Source: Ianthella basta
Lineage: Eukaryota > Porifera > Demospongiae > Verongiida > Ianthellidae
Length of the DNA stretch: 64,000 bases
NCBI GenBank assembly: GCA_964019415.1
Contig: OZ025884.1
Location: 6,219,233-6,283,232 of the forward strand
Direction: 5' to 3'
Below, in pieces: positions 35,601-50,400 of the stretch. Every line of letters starts with the position of its first letter. Position 1 is the first letter of the stretch. Made by a program: the position numbers and the translations under genes. The notes under the pieces are model-generated. The model did not search any database and had not been told where the DNA came from. It worked only from the letters and a program-made list of their open reading frames with translations.

Positions 35601-36133
35601 ACACACAGCACAGCAACAGTGGGACCACGACATGTAGCAGTTGTGTATAATGTATATTGGTGGTATAGAAAAAAGACCACCAGTGCAAGTTAACTATGTA
35701 CAGTCAGGACTACATGTGCCTGTAGAGTAAGTAAACTATAGTTGGTGGTGCTACCAGCACAAGTTGCAATTTTTGAGAACGGCCATTTGAGACCACCACA
35801 TCTTGTCACAGTGCGCATGTGGAAGTGTAGCTAGTCTCTAAAGTGTCTTAGGTGTGGGGAAGAGTAAGAGAAGGGTATTGTGTGCTAGCTGCTGGTAGGA
35901 AATCCCTGCCAGTGCAAATTACAGAGCTAGGGTCAGGATCCAACAATCATGAGTGCCTTTGGAGTGCTGATGCAGCAAACAAATGTTACTTGCTTAAGAC
36001 AGTGCCCAAGCAGAGAATGTCCTGACCCTCTGTCCTTTGCACTGGTGGTCTTTTTCTACCACCAACTATTGCATGAACTCTACTGCCACATGTAGTGGTC
36101 CCATTGTTACGTGCACTGTGTGCTGGTGGTGGT
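35601..36133. mobile_element. MITE-like element with terminal inverted repeats of about 90-110 bp
   Basis: The left arm (35601-35692: GGGACCACGACATGTAGCAG and GAAAAAAGACCACCAGTGCA) is mirrored as reverse complement in 36022-36133. Between them lie sub-repeats of CCAGTGCAA..GGTCAGGA and a block of about 65 bp resembling the cadherin B upstream region. A related partial copy lies in an NBAS intron at 61083-61330. No coding capacity. Confidence 0.78.
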
Positions 36134-36667
36134 ACATATATAAAACTAAATACAGTATATTGTACGGTAACTAACACTGTATTTGTGTTCAGACAGCATG
36201 CATGGTACTCCATTCAAAAGTGGTCCAAGGGGTGGTTAGTATATAACTAAGAAAGCTAGTGATCATCATTATACATGTACAGTGATTGTAGTTTCAACAG
36301 ATTGAAAGTATATGGTATAGTGCCATGAACATGGGTTTGTGTGAAGAAGTGTACTGTAAGATACTGTACATCATACAGCTGTGTTTCCTTTAGCAGCAAT
36401 ATATTTTCTGATGAATAGCTGCATCTTGTTTATTAGTATTTACTATACGTGCAGCACTAGTCTTGCGTAGCCAGACTGGGCGGAGTCTGCGCGTGACCAC
36501 AATGGCGGTCTGGCTATGTGAGACTAGTGCAGCACAATACATAGAATGTGCAAACACGTCCACAATGGAAACTAACTTCAGATTCTATGTTAGCAGACTC
36601 TATCATGGCTTGTGCATAATTTACCATTACCCATGTCATGTGCATGGTGCAGCTACACTATAGCATA
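36134..36667. other. Gene-free intergenic stretch
   Basis: Short inverted pair near 36461 and 36523 (AGTCTTGCGTAGCCAGACTG against CTGGCTATGTGAGACTAGTG) flanking GGCGGAGTCTGCGCGTGACC; possibly the remnant of a small hairpin element. Nothing else seen. Confidence 0.4.
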
Positions 36668-37110
36668 TCATGGGAGCGAGGGCAACTTTGAGTTCACCTT
36701 TCTGTTAAGGTGACCCCAACATTATTAATGCAGGTGGAGCAAGCTAATGAGTCAAGACCTTATATTGGTCTGGGTTACAGGAGTTGAACCCCATGCTTGC
36801 TCCTGGAAGTAAGGTGGGAACCCCCACACAACTTCTGAGCCACTTCACACAGGTTGGACACTGTACAGCTGCAAGCTGTTCATGAACTGGTTTGCACTTT
36901 GCACCCCCCCCCCCCCCCCACCACCACACCGCCTCATCACTTGTACCTCTTCATGCACATCACACTCTATGCAACAGGTCTGTAAGCATTCTGACAATTG
37001 TCTTTGATTGTCAGCCTGTCCTCTGTACTGCTCTCTGTGACACATGTACACACACACACATACATACACATACACACACTCACACAAGTGTGGAGTACCC
37101 TATATTAAGG
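36668..37110. repeat. Duplicated downstream flank, copy near cadherin C
   Basis: Partner of 12093-12525 with the same order of landmarks, including a poly-C tract near 36906 and a CA run at 37048-37086. It sits about 1.1 kb beyond the cadherin C stop codon. Confidence 0.8.
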
Positions 37111-38248
37111 GATTACCACCGAGACAGGGGAAGTCCCTTGGCTTCCTGTCTCAGAAGGTGGGCGTGTCTGAATACAAGGCCTCATCTACTCAGTGCACAG
37201 AATAATTAACACTGGCATGACTGGAGTCATGCAGTGGTGAATTGTGGGCCCAGGAGATCAGTCAACTTTGTTGTGTGTGTGCATATACTGTAATACTAAG
37301 GTGTGTCAGACATTATTGAGCCTGCATGACACTGTTTAACTTGGTACCAGTTAGTGGGTGTGTCAGCCCAGCCCACCTCCAGCACCCTCCACCTCTACTA
37401 TATACATGTGTGTGTACCTGGGAGCTGCATGGTGGATAGTGCTGTCAAGATCTGACCAATGGTGCTGGGCTACACAGAGACAGACAAAGCAAACTTCCTC
37501 TACATACATACACTGCAATTGCACCACCCGCTGCACATGTACGTGTGTTGGAGAGGTGCCTCAACTGGTAATGGATGGTACGTATCAAGTGGGGTGGGGT
37601 GCTGTATCAGTGATGCAATATAATATTATTTGATACTGACACTGTGTGAGTGGTATATAAATCAAGTGCATGACAGTTTATCTAGTGGCAGTAGATCAGA
37701 TGTATGTATACATGAGTAGGTTTAATTTGCAGTTGGCCACAGCGGCTGGTGGGACTGGGGCCAGGGGAAGGGCTAAACATCCTCCTATAGTCCTCCCTGT
37801 TTCACTGCTCTATGTTTGTGCATGCATGCACGCGTTCAGTGTTTGCATTCAACTTTAAGGCTACCTGGTGAGGTGCATGCTTCAGTAGGATCAATTAAGA
37901 TTGACCCTTAAACTTAATTACAATTAACTATGCATAGATCCCTGTAATGAATTTATACAGAATCAAAGCTCATTAGCTAGCTAGAGGCAGCATGATTGAT
38001 TATAATATTATGCATACACGGTCCATTAATTACTAATTAATTAAGTTACACAAGTCATACAATTACACGTAATATACATATGAGATGTTTTATTACTGCC
38101 ATGTTAATTCTTCAAAAAAGTCTTCATTACATTTAAAACAGTGCAAGTAACTATATTACAAATATTACAAATATTACAATATTACAATATTACAATATTA
38201 CAAATATACATATACAAAGCGCAGAGCCACACACTGCTGACACAAACA
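37111..38248. other. Gene-free stretch downstream of cadherin C
   Basis: Contains an ATTAC-type microsatellite at about 38150-38210 (AATATTACAATATTACAAT), probably in the 3' UTR. No gene recognised. Confidence 0.45.
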
Positions 38249-38486
38249 TCATACTGGGAAAGTTCCTTCAGAAATGCTATAATAGACTTGAATAGCCTTC
38301 CTTGCACCCTCCGTGTCATCAAAGGCTGGTTCATCATTACTGGCTGTAGCATTAATGATTGCAACTGCAGCATGGCCATTTTGTCCATTGGAACCATTCC
38401 GGCCCGATGTTAAACCTTCAGTAATGGCGAAATCGTTGCTACTGCTACTGATGCTGTCAACCTCTTCAGGATGCGTTTGATGGTTC
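38249..38486 (-). CDS. Cadherin C cytoplasmic tail exon
   Basis: 78 codons to TGA (38249-38251), acceptor TATGCTAG. Contains NHQTHPEEVDSISSSSNDFA and one FDD acidic motif. Tyrosines present at matching places in B are Phe here; two adjacent Tyr occur in QVYYSISEG. Confidence 0.82.
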
Positions 38487-41400
38487 CTAGCATAGATAAA
38501 GAGATGCAAGAGCAGTTAATGTTGCAGCCAAAATGATACAATAAAAAAGATCCACTCACTGGAATATTAAGGTGAGCATCAAAGAGAATTTTATACACTA
38601 GCTACACTGAGCTGCATGGACTGCATAGCTTAAGTCCTTGTATGAAAGTGTATAAAGCGAAGGACTATACAAGCACAGAGTGGTCCTGTGCACAACCAAT
38701 CACAATGGCAAACAAACGTACAAGGTGCCACATGGAACATAGTTCTCGCCTACACATGCATGTACACATGCACCACACACACACCATGCAGCTGAAATAG
38801 CTTACTTACATCCCCCAACTCAGTTGCCATTCCCATACTGTTACAACACATCCCCGTGCATTATAGCACTCACTGTTGGGCCTTCTGGTTCCTTCGTGCA
38901 CAGTAGTAGTAACAGCAGACACGGAGGAACCATAAGCAGATTGAAACTGCAAGAAGCGCCAACACTACTCCTGCCCCTACGACTAGTACCAAAGTGTTCA
39001 TATCCAGTGTATACTGCACTCTGAGAGTGAAAGTGATTGCGTTGGACAGGGCAGGTTCACCACCATCCATTGCCTTCAGGTTGATGTTGATGCCATTAAA
39101 TTCCTCTGTGATAGTCTTTACAGCTTGCAATTTTGCAACGAACCTGCCAGATGAGGGATTCTCTCTGACAACGGCAAACAGCTCCTCACTTGGTGTTGGG
39201 GCATAAGTGAGGGTGAAGGAGATGTCAGCATTTGAGCCTTCATCTGCATCTGTGACAGTGAGGGTGACTAGGAGAGAGCCTGGTCCTGCCCCAGGCAAGA
39301 TGGATACTTCAGTTACGGGGTTAAGGAAAACTGGAGGATTGTCGTTGATATCAGTCACAGTTACTGTCACTGCAGCAGAGGCAGACTGACTGCCCACTCC
39401 GATATCTTCCACAAAAACATTGAAATTGTACTCTGGCATCATCTCCCTGTCCAAAAGGGCCAGCAAAGACAGCTCTCCAGTGATGCTGTTCAATGAGAAT
39501 ACAGTGTCATCACCATCGATTGTGTAACGCACTTCACCATTCAACAAGAAATCAGGATCTTCAGCTACAAATGTGCCAAGAAGTACTGCACCTGGATCAT
39601 CACGGGCACCTTCCACTACACTGAATGAGTATGAAGGTTCAGTAAACATTGGGGCATTGTCATTGATGTCTTGGATTACAATGCGCAGCAAAGCTGTTAC
39701 ATTCACCCCGGTTACTTGATCAAAAACCTCAATCAGAAGGCGGTGCTGAGGAATATTCTCCCTATCTAGCTTCATTTCATTGACAATGGTGTCACTATTT
39801 GTCACACCAAACACTCCATCATCATTCCCCCCAATGATGGTATACACTGTAGTAGGGGTAACATCAACAGCCTTTGCTTTCAGATACTGTGTCAGATTGT
39901 AGCAGAAAGCACCAATGACATCAGTTTCAGGGAAGACAGCTTGAAGGAGAGTCACTTCACGTACAAACACATTAACACAAGTCTTTCCCAACATCTCTCC
40001 ATCGGTTACATACACAGTGAAGTAGTAGTTGGTGGACACACCAGTGGGTATACTACCAATCAGCGTCAGCTCTTGTGTGCTGTTGTCTACATCAAACAGC
40101 TGAGTGACTTCATTCTGCCTTGGGAGAGAGGGATCAGGGCATGGGTCTGCACTCACTAGGAAGTCTAGTGGCTCCAGGTTGTCGGCATCAGAGGCTCTGA
40201 ACCTGGCCAGTCTACTACCAATAGGGTCAGAGTCTGCGACAAACACAATGTATTCCGATTGGTTGAAGGTAGGTGGGTTGTCATTGAGGTTGTTCACAGT
40301 GACATTGACAAATGTATGTGAGGTGAGCTGAGGAGAGCCATTGTCTGAGGCAACCACTTGGAGGATTAACCGGTTGAAGAGTTCATAGTCAATCTCATTC
40401 ACAGTAGCAATCCATCCAGTAATGTTATCAATGGTAAAGAACTGGCTCTCTGGAGTCTCTACCAAACTGTAACTGATTCGTCCTCCTTCTCCTGTGTCCA
40501 CATCATCAGCTCGCACTTGTATCACCATGGCAATGGCATTCTCATTTATGCTGGCTTGATAACCATCTGGCTGGGAGAAAACTGGTCTGTTGTCGTTCAC
40601 ATCTATTACTTCTACAATAAGGGTTGCAAAAGCTTCATACTGGGCATCAGATGCCATAATCACTATGCCATATTCAGTTCTGCTCTCAAAGTTTAGCTCT
40701 CTGTTGAGAATCATGTCACCAGTGCTTGCTTCTATTGAAAAGAGCTGAAGAACTTCATTGTCACTGCTTTGCAGTGCAAAGTCAGGAGGTGTCTCTGTAC
40801 CAAACATTAGTGCTGCTTTGAAGTCTTCCCCATTGAAGATCACAGCACCAATAGTCTCATTTTCTCTCACAGCTGTCCTAAACACAGCTGGAATGAATTG
40901 CAAAGACTCTGAATCATTCACTTGTATGTTAACAATGAATTGCACATTCAGTGAGAAAGCTGGGGTTCCCTGATCACTGACTTGCACTGAGAGATCAATA
41001 ACACCTGGCAGTACTGTTCCAGTCAGCTCAAGGATGCCTTCATCCATGTTCCATGTGAATGTTGCTCCACCAAACGTGTCCTGACTCACAATAGTGTATG
41101 AGAGGTCTCCATTGAGTCCTTCATCAGCATCACTGCAGTTAAGGGCAGCTAGAGACAACCTGTCGTAATCACCTTCCACAATCAAGTAGACAAATGTCTC
41201 CTCTGTGCATATTGGCCTGTTGTCATTGACATCAACAATGTCAATTGTGACATTGATTGAAGATGTTAAAGACCCAGCAATCTTGTCTCCATCATCAGCT
41301 TCAATGGTAAGCCTAAATGAAGGATTCATTTCTCGATCCACAGTGGACACAAGTGAGACAACACCTGTCAGCCGGTCAACCACAAAAGCCGATATGTCAG

Positions 41401-44400
41401 GATCCCTCTCTACCACAGTGTATGTGATAACAGCACTTTGCCGATTGTCGGGGTCAGAGGCAATCACTTGGCCTACTGGTACTGCCATGTCCACTTCTGT
41501 GTTCTCCATCACACTAAACCTGTATGGGACTGAGGAATTGGCACCTTCAAACACTGGAGCATAGAAGTTGACTGCATTCACAGACACTACAATGCTTTGG
41601 GAAGAGGACATTGGAAGGCCTGCTTCTGTAGGGGGATTGTCGGTGCAAACTATGGTCAGACAATGTTCACTTGCTTCTTCATAGTCCAGTGCTCTCAATA
41701 GTTGGAGACTGCCGGTATGAGAATCAATAACAAACTGGTTGTACTGGTCACCATCTATGAGGAAGCGGACAGCAAACCCATCCCGGTCAGTACAATTGAA
41801 TTGAGCAAGCATCTCACTAATACGTTCATCCTCTTCCAGGGTGATGGCTGATGGACCTGCTATTACTGGCTGGAAGTCATTGTTGTTAAGGATATTCACA
41901 AACAAGACCACATCCGTGAACATTTGGTTCACTTGAGAAGCATCGTATGCCCGAATGGTGAGATTGTACGCTGGCTGCACCTCATAGTCTAGCCGTTTGT
42001 TTAGAATTACTTCCCCAGTGCCTTCAACAATAGAAAAGGTGCCGTTGACGTTGCCTCCAACTATTGCATATGTAATGCCTGTGCGAGTCTCCACATCAGT
42101 TGCATACACGACAAAGATGCCCACTGGAACAGATGCAGATTCCTTCACAGTAACAGATCCCATGAAGTTGACAAAGACAGGTGGTCCTTCATTTCTTGGT
42201 GTGATGGTGATAGTCATTGTGGAAGTGTCTGAAAGAGAAGGCATTCCTCCGTCGCTGCACACAAATGTGAGGGTCTTCACAGGTAATGTGAGTTTGTCAA
42301 CATTTGTGAAGATACGAGCTACAGTCTGACCTGGCCGAGAGGATAGGATTGCAAGCTGAAAGTTATCAGCATCGCCAGAACTGGACATTGAAATGTTCAA
42401 TTCTGCATTCTGATTGATGTCTCCATCAATACAAGTTATATCTCCCACAATTGAGCCACTTTCTAATTCAACTGATATAAACACTTCATACACCTCTTCA
42501 CTAAAGTATGGTGCTTCGTTAACATCAGTGACAGACACGTCTACATCAGCATACCCTGTCAAGCTGATGGGGGAGCCTCGGTCAGTGGCAGCCACCTCAA
42601 GGTTGTAAAAGGTTTGCCGTGTTGCATTCAAACTGCTAGCTATAGCAAGTGACTGGCCACTGATGACAAAGTCACTGGATCCAATGCTGGTGGTGACTTG
42701 TAGAGAGAACTGACCATCATTTCCACCGTCACGATCGGACACATCCAATTGCTGAATTGTGGATCCAGCACTGATATCTTCTGACACTTGAACAAGGTAT
42801 ACTGAAGGGTCAAACACTGGTCTGTACTCATTGACAGGTTCTACGATGATGATAACTGTCCCTCTAGTTGTCTGGGGAACAGTACCCCTATCACTGCCCA
42901 TCACAGTGATGTTGTACTGGGTCACACCTGAGTCGTAGTCAAGACCTCCTATTACAGAGAGAACCCCGTCTGGAGTCACACTGAACAGCCCACCTGCAGT
43001 CTGTCCACTGGGAATGCTGACAAAAGTCTCTCCGTTACTTCCTTCATCACTATCTTCACAGATGATTGCTGACACTGAGGATGATAGAGAGATAGTCTCT
43101 TGCACAAAGATGGTCTGTTCTGCTGGGATTATCTCAGGCACATTATCATTGATATCTCGCACCCTGACAATAAAAACTGCTAGTGAGGAGTGTCCATTGG
43201 CTGTTGCTTGGATGATGACATGATGTACGGCTTGAACCTGACGATTCAGCGTGCCAGTTATCCTCACATCACCACTTGAGGCATCTACTGAAAACTCTGA
43301 ACCACCTTCAAACACAGTGAAAGTGACGGGGCTAGCTGATTGTGTTTCAGCATGGACAGTATACACAATCACATCAGAGTAGTCACCTTCATCGATGGTT
43401 GCTTCATATCTGTTGGATGGCACAAACTGAGGTATGAGGTTCCTGTCTTCATAGATGGTGATTGCCACAGCTGATGTGAGTGCAATACGCCCACCTCTGT
43501 CTGCACAGTGGACCTTTACAGTGTGTACTGCAGGTGAGTCAAAAGTGCTATTCATCACAAGCTGACTATTCATATCAAGGACAAATTTGGGAGAAGTACT
43601 GGAGGCTATTGACAATGTGGGATCACCAACCGGTACAGTGTCCTCATCCTCACAAGCAAACCGCTGCACCAGGAAGCCTGCCCTTTCACTCACATGAATG
43701 TCTACAGCAGCAGCAGTAGGTGTCAAAACTGGGTTGTTGTCATTCACATCACTCAGCTGTATCACTAACTGAGCAGTGCTTGCCTCTCCACCCTCATCCT
43801 CAACAATGACAGTCAGAGCATGTTCACGAGAGGCTTCATAATCCAAAGGACGAATCACTGTTATTGAGCCGTTATCAGAGTTGACATGGAATGATGGGTT
43901 GGGCTCAATCACACGGAAAGAGAATATGCCGTCTCTGCCACTATCTCTGTCTGTTGCTGCTACCCGACCAACAATGCTACCCACAGCAGTGTCTTCGGGA
44001 ACATCTGGGATAGTATAGGTATTCATTGTGAACATTGGTGGATGCTCATTGACAGGGGTCACCCTGATCAGAACAGTAGCTGTAGCTGACTGAGGTGGAG
44101 TTCCACTGTCGCTGCAAGAGATTGTGACGGTGTGAGCCATGTTAGTTTCATAATCCAAAGTACTGTTGACAAACACCACACCATCACTGCTAATGTCAAA
44201 GGAACTGTTAGAGCTGGTCACTTGGTAAGTTACTTCTGCATTCTCTGGCAAGTCCCCATCTTCACAGGTCACAGAAAGGACTGGTTGAAAGCTAACAGCT
44301 GACTCACTGACAGTGCCTCGATAGAAGTTGCTTGGTGTGAAGACAGGTGCATTGTTATTCACATCAGTTACTGTGATGGATACTATCACACGTGAATTCA

Positions 44401-47400
44401 GTTCATTGGGTCCCACATTCTGAGCAGAAACTAGAACATAGTAAGTGCTCTTCTCGACAGCGTTGAGGCGTGCAGTGGTGAAAAGGGAACCTGAGATAGG
44501 ATCAATGCCAAACTGCTCTGCTCCGTCGCCCTCACCATCCACAATGGAGTAACTCACACCAATGTTGATGTTGGCTGGCGTTGCAGACACCTGGAGGAAA
44601 TCGCCAAGCACTGGATGATCTTCGGGTATGGAAGCATTGTAACTAGCCTCATCAAAGACAGGAGCACCTACACTAATGAGAGACACAATGATGACAACTT
44701 GTACAGATGATGATAGCATAGGAGTTCCTCTGTCAGTGCAACGCACTCTTAGAGTGTAGACAGCTTCAGTTTCAATGTTTCCTGTTAAGAGGATGCTGCC
44801 TTCATTGGTGATAGCAAATTTGTCTGAGGTGGGAAGAATGTCATAGTCTATGAGTTGGTTCACACCTGAATCACCGTCTGAGCAGCTAACATTGACAACA
44901 GAGCCAAGGAGTGCATGGTCTGTCAAGATGGCAGCTTCATAAATAGGTTGACTGAAGACTGGAATATTGTCATTGGCATCCTCAACCTGGACAAACACAG
45001 TGGTTGAGCCAGTGAAGCGCTTGCCATCAGGAGCAGTTGCTCCTCCATCCACAGCTATAACTGTCAAGTTGTATTCATTGATTGTTTCAAAGTCCAATGC
45101 TGACAGAAGGCGGATATCTCCAGTGGATGAGTTAATACAGAACTTGTTTCCAAAGTTTCCACTTTCAATAGCATAAGAAAACTCGCCAAAGCTACCAATG
45201 TCAGAGTCTATTGCCACAACTTGCTTCACTGATTCTGAGGCATTGAGGTTCTCTGGTACAGGGACAGTGTAAATATCCAGGTCAAATGTTGGAACATGAT
45301 TGTTTTCAAATTGAACAGTGATGGTGATGATGCCTGATGCAACCTCAGGTTCATCTGTAGTGAGACTGTAGCAGATCACAGGAAGGACATGTACTGGTTT
45401 TTCGTCAAGCTGCTTCAACAAATGCATCATTCCATACTCGTCTACACTAAAGAAATCAGAAGGTGGAATGAAGGTGAAATTGAAGGCATCTCTTCTTTGT
45501 AAGGTGTCATTGGAGCATTTTAGCTGACCAAATGGTTCATTCACTGGTGTATCATGGGCCACAAGATACCTCCCTGACGGTGGAGCCAAGTCTGACCTCT
45601 CACTAATGTCCAGGACAATAATGATGACAAGCACTTCAGAAAAGTTACCATTTCCGTCTGTAGCTCGGACAATAAGTCCATGCCTACGCTGCAGCTCATA
45701 GTCTACTGAGAAGGCAAGCTGAAGAATACCATTCTCACGATTAATTCGGAAATGGCCATCCTCATTCCCATTTGTGATACTGTATGTCAAAGCTGTCCCA
45801 CTGGTTGTCTCAGCAGAGATCTGTGTGAAGTTGGTCCCTATTGGGGAATCCTCAGGAAGGTTCCATTGGTAAACCGCCTGGGAAAACTTCGGATTACCAG
45901 GATGCAAAATGGCAATGAATACCTGTCCTACAGTGGAAAACATTCCATCAGTGCAAGAGATATTAGCTGTGTAACTGGTGCCACCACTCCTAGTGAGGTC
46001 CTCATTGATCACAATGCTATAGTGACCAGAGCTTCCTTGAGTAGCAAAAGGAATGTCAATTGGGTCTTGTGCTACAGTGACAACACCGAAACTGCCAGAG
46101 TCATCATCTTCACACATGAACTCAAGAACTGAAGTTCCCATTGAGGCAGTAACATTTACAACAGTGCCATAAATGCCACTTCCACTGAGCTCTGGAGCAT
46201 GGTCATTGACATTGTTAATGGTGACTGTGACAGTAGCCGTGTCTGACAGAACATCAGATCCATTGAAGCTACCTCCATCTTCAACAATAACTGAAACGCT
46301 AAACCTGTCCAGCACCTCAAAATCCATGGGGGCAGTTACAAGGATCTCCCCACTTTCAGGATCCACATAGAAATCTGGGTTGGCTGAAGCAAGCCTGTAC
46401 CTCAAACTGTCGGTGGGACTATCACTGTCAGTTGCAGCAACAACACCAATTGAATCCAGCACAGCAATGGTCTCATCAATGGTAAAGCTATATTCAGAAC
46501 TTCCAAACATAGGTGGAAACTTGTTCTTGCGGTACACTTCCAGAACCACGTCTACTTCACTCCTTAGGGATGGTGAACCAAAGTCTGACACTACAATTGT
46601 GCTGAGGAAGGATGTTGATGGTTGAAGGGGACCTGCCACCATCACAGCACCACTGTTGGAATCAACTGAGAATGGTGTTCCAGGCATTAAGGGGCTCACA
46701 CTGTACATTAGCCTCCTGTTATCTCCCAAATCTGCATCAATGCAATTCAGCTGTGCCACTACAGTGCCCACTCCAGCATCACTTAAGACTGGTACAGTTA
46801 GGTACATTGGAACACAGAGTGGATGGTTGTCATTCACATCTTGCACTACAATAGTAGCATCTGCTCTACCAACCATAGGAGAGAATGGATCCCCATCAGT
46901 GGCCACCACTTGAAAGTTGAGTGATGCAAGAATTTCCCGATCTAGTGTGCTGGCAAGTAGAATTGCCCCAGTTTCTGAGTTGATTTGAACAAAACTTGAA
47001 TCTGGTCCAACAATGGAATACGTGACCTGACCTTGAATCCCACGATCACTGTCTGTAGCTGCTACATCAGCAAAGTTGGTACCAATGGTGCTATCCTCCT
47101 TCAACACCCAGTTGTAGGTTGGCTGGTGAAACATGGGGGCATGACCATTTCCAAACAAAAATGCAATTTGCACATTGATATCTGTTGTCCTTCTGGGTTC
47201 AATGGTGTCAGTAACACGTACTACAAACTCATAGAGCTCTCTTGTCCCCCCTGAGCTTGATGATAGACGCACACCCAAATTGATCTGTCCATTTTGTTGT
47301 CCCACATTAAATTCAGGATTGAAAGGACTAAGGTTACCTGCTCCCCGTGAGTAGGTAACATCATCAGACTTATCCCCACCAGAACAGTCTAGTTGCAAAA

Positions 47401-50400
47401 CAATGGCACTGACGGGTGTTCCATCATCAACATAGCCAATATAGAGAGGTTGGGTGCAGATTGGAGGACGCTCATTAACATTCCTCACAAAGACAGTGAA
47501 CGCAGTGGTAGCTGTCATGCGGTTAGCACTGTCTTCTGCTCCATCAATCACCACAATGGTCAGTTGGTGTGACTGTTCCCTTTCAAAGTCCAGCAGTCGT
47601 AGCAGCTTCAACTCTCCTGTGGATGGTGTGATGGTGAAGATACCGGCTTGGTTTGTGTCTGGATCAATGGAGAACGTCAATTTGCCATACAGTCCGGGAT
47701 CATTGTCAGATGCATTAAACTGCTGGAGCACTTCAGTCAGAGTATGTGATTCAGACACAGTAACGAGAGGAGGTGCATCAACAAACAAAGGAGAGTGACT
47801 GTTGATTTCATTAACACTGATTCGAACCTCACTGACGCTGCTCAGAATGGGCACACCACCATCTGAGCACTGGATCAAGAGGCTATAGTTGTCAAATTCA
47901 CGTTGGAGAAGATCACCTGCAACCCTTATTTCTCCACTGAAATTGTCTACACAAAATAAGGTGCCCACTGCTTGGTTCAGCAGGGTATATGTTATCACAG
48001 TGGCAATCTCCAGGTCGGTGTCTGTACAGTTCACCATACCAATAATGGAGTTGACAGTTTGTGTTGCATCAACAGTGAAATTGTACATTATGCCGTCTGG
48101 AAACTTTGGAGGCTCATCATTTACATTCACCAGGAAAGTGATTACATCACTGGAGTATGTTCTTCTGTCTGGATCATTATCACCAGAAGCAGCTCTATCA
48201 TAAGCCATGACCATCAGTGGATACCCTCTGGCTCCGGTATCATAGTCCAGAGCTTCACTGACGGTAAGCTCACCAGTTGGTGCAAGGCTGAAAGGCACAG
48301 ACTCTGACACAAGCTCAAACCGCACATTGCCATCTTCACCAGCATCCCCATCAGTGGAGATGAGAGTTGTAACTCTGTAGCCCACATAGACATTTTCAGA
48401 AATGTTAAATGTACCATCACCAACAAACGTCGGGCTGTGCTCATTGACAGGTAGGACATTGATCATGACCAAAGTGGTAGCTGCAAGAAGTCCATCAGAG
48501 CACTGGATAGTGAGAGCAAACCCTCTTGTGCCTGCATCGTAGTCCAGCTGCCTCCCAGCCAGAATTGCAAGGCTGCCTACTATCATGCCTCTACCATCAT
48601 CTGCAATGCTCTTTGAACTCACAGAGATGTTAAATATCCCTTCATCATTGCCTTCACTGATGGTCATTGTGAGAGGGTCCTTGAAATCCACATCATAACA
48701 AGATATATCAACGAGCTGTTCCCTTAAGCTGGGTGAGGAAGACTCAAAGATCTGAATGGGCTCCACAGTGGCTGGAAGGGAGGGAGCCGTGTTGGCATTA
48801 ATGAGGATTTGAAGTAAGACACTGTCACTCAGTGACGGCACTCCGTTATCTTCCACTGTTAGTCTGTATGTGAACTGCAGAACTGTGCTACTGTCAAGAT
48901 CTATTTCCTGGCCATTCATTGGGTAGATGCAGCTAGCTGTGCTATTATAGGCAAAATAAGCTGTTTGTGTACTTGGTACTGGGGTCAGGGTGAAACGTAG
49001 AATACCTTCTGGGGTGTTTGCACCATCAGCATCTTCAGCATCAACAAAATACACACAGTCAGTACTGTTGAGGTTATCTGGTTCAACAGTGATGGTAGGT
49101 TCCAGGTTGACAAACTCTGGACTGTTTAAATTTGAGGAGTTGGCAGAAATCATTACCGCTTTCTGAAGCATAACCAACACTGTATAGAGATTGCAGAGAG
49201 ATGTATTCATTCAAGTATAATTATGGGATTTATAGGTAGTAATTTAGCAGATGAGAAAATGAATAGACATGTGCAACAGAATGTATTATGTGGGTGTTAA
49301 TTGGTCACCACTACATGCATACAGAACCAGACTGAGTGCAGAAAGTGAAAATTGATGCTGAAAACCCAATGTCATACAGATACATGTAATCAGCGGCTGC
49401 TAGTAGGCAACACACAAAGTGCAGATTAGTTCTGTACGTGAACACGAAATACATGTACTTTCAGAATACAATACACTAAGTGTGGTCAACTTCATTTGCA
49501 GAAACAATGTAAAAGTACAGGTAATGTGTCACCATGTCTCTAGTCTTCACTCAATCTAGCATGACTGCATAGTTATTTTGACATTCGAGCTGGCCTCACA
49601 TAGCCTGTCCCTATTTCTACTTCTGTTCCCAGACTGGCAGTGGAAATAGGTACTGGCTACACATGGCTACATTTCAAACTGGCATTGGGCACACCATGCA
49701 TGGGGAGGTCCATGTAAAGGGGGCTGGCCATGCACGGACTCAGCCTTTCTACCAACTAAGGCAAGCAGGTTTGCCCTTGGTGCAAGAGATGGGACTACAA
49801 GGCTTCATACCACTGTGCGGGATCGCAATGATGCCATGCACTGTCATCATTGACTGCATGGGTGCACACAACATACCTCTCAGTGCAAGGAATAGGTTAT
49901 AAGGGACACTAGGCACTTTGCAGTACATTTCACTACAGGTGGTATGCTGCAAGGATTGGTGCGTATACATAGGTAGTATACACAACACACTGTACCTATC
50001 ATCTGGTGTGTTTGTCGGCGAGTAGCAAAACTGCATATATGTGATGATACATTAAACTGTACAAATAGCATACTTAGTTTGAGGAGGTGCTACCACTGTA
50101 CACAACATACCACCAGGCTAAGCTGTGTCCTGGGTATAGACTTAGATCTTGTATACAGTTTAATAGTAGTCTCTACTCTTTGTGTGTATTAATTACATAT
50201 TTTAATCAATCACAAATGATGGGAACAACGGTGCACATACGTAGCTACTGGTGATGGTGTGACTGATCACACAACAGCAATTGGAACGAGTACAGTAGCT
50301 ACACTTGGCTGGTGTGACAGTCACACCACACTGTACGCAGGTGACTGCTAAGAGCTAAGCGGTACGTAGCAAACTGGCTCTGTATTTCAGCCGCAAACAG

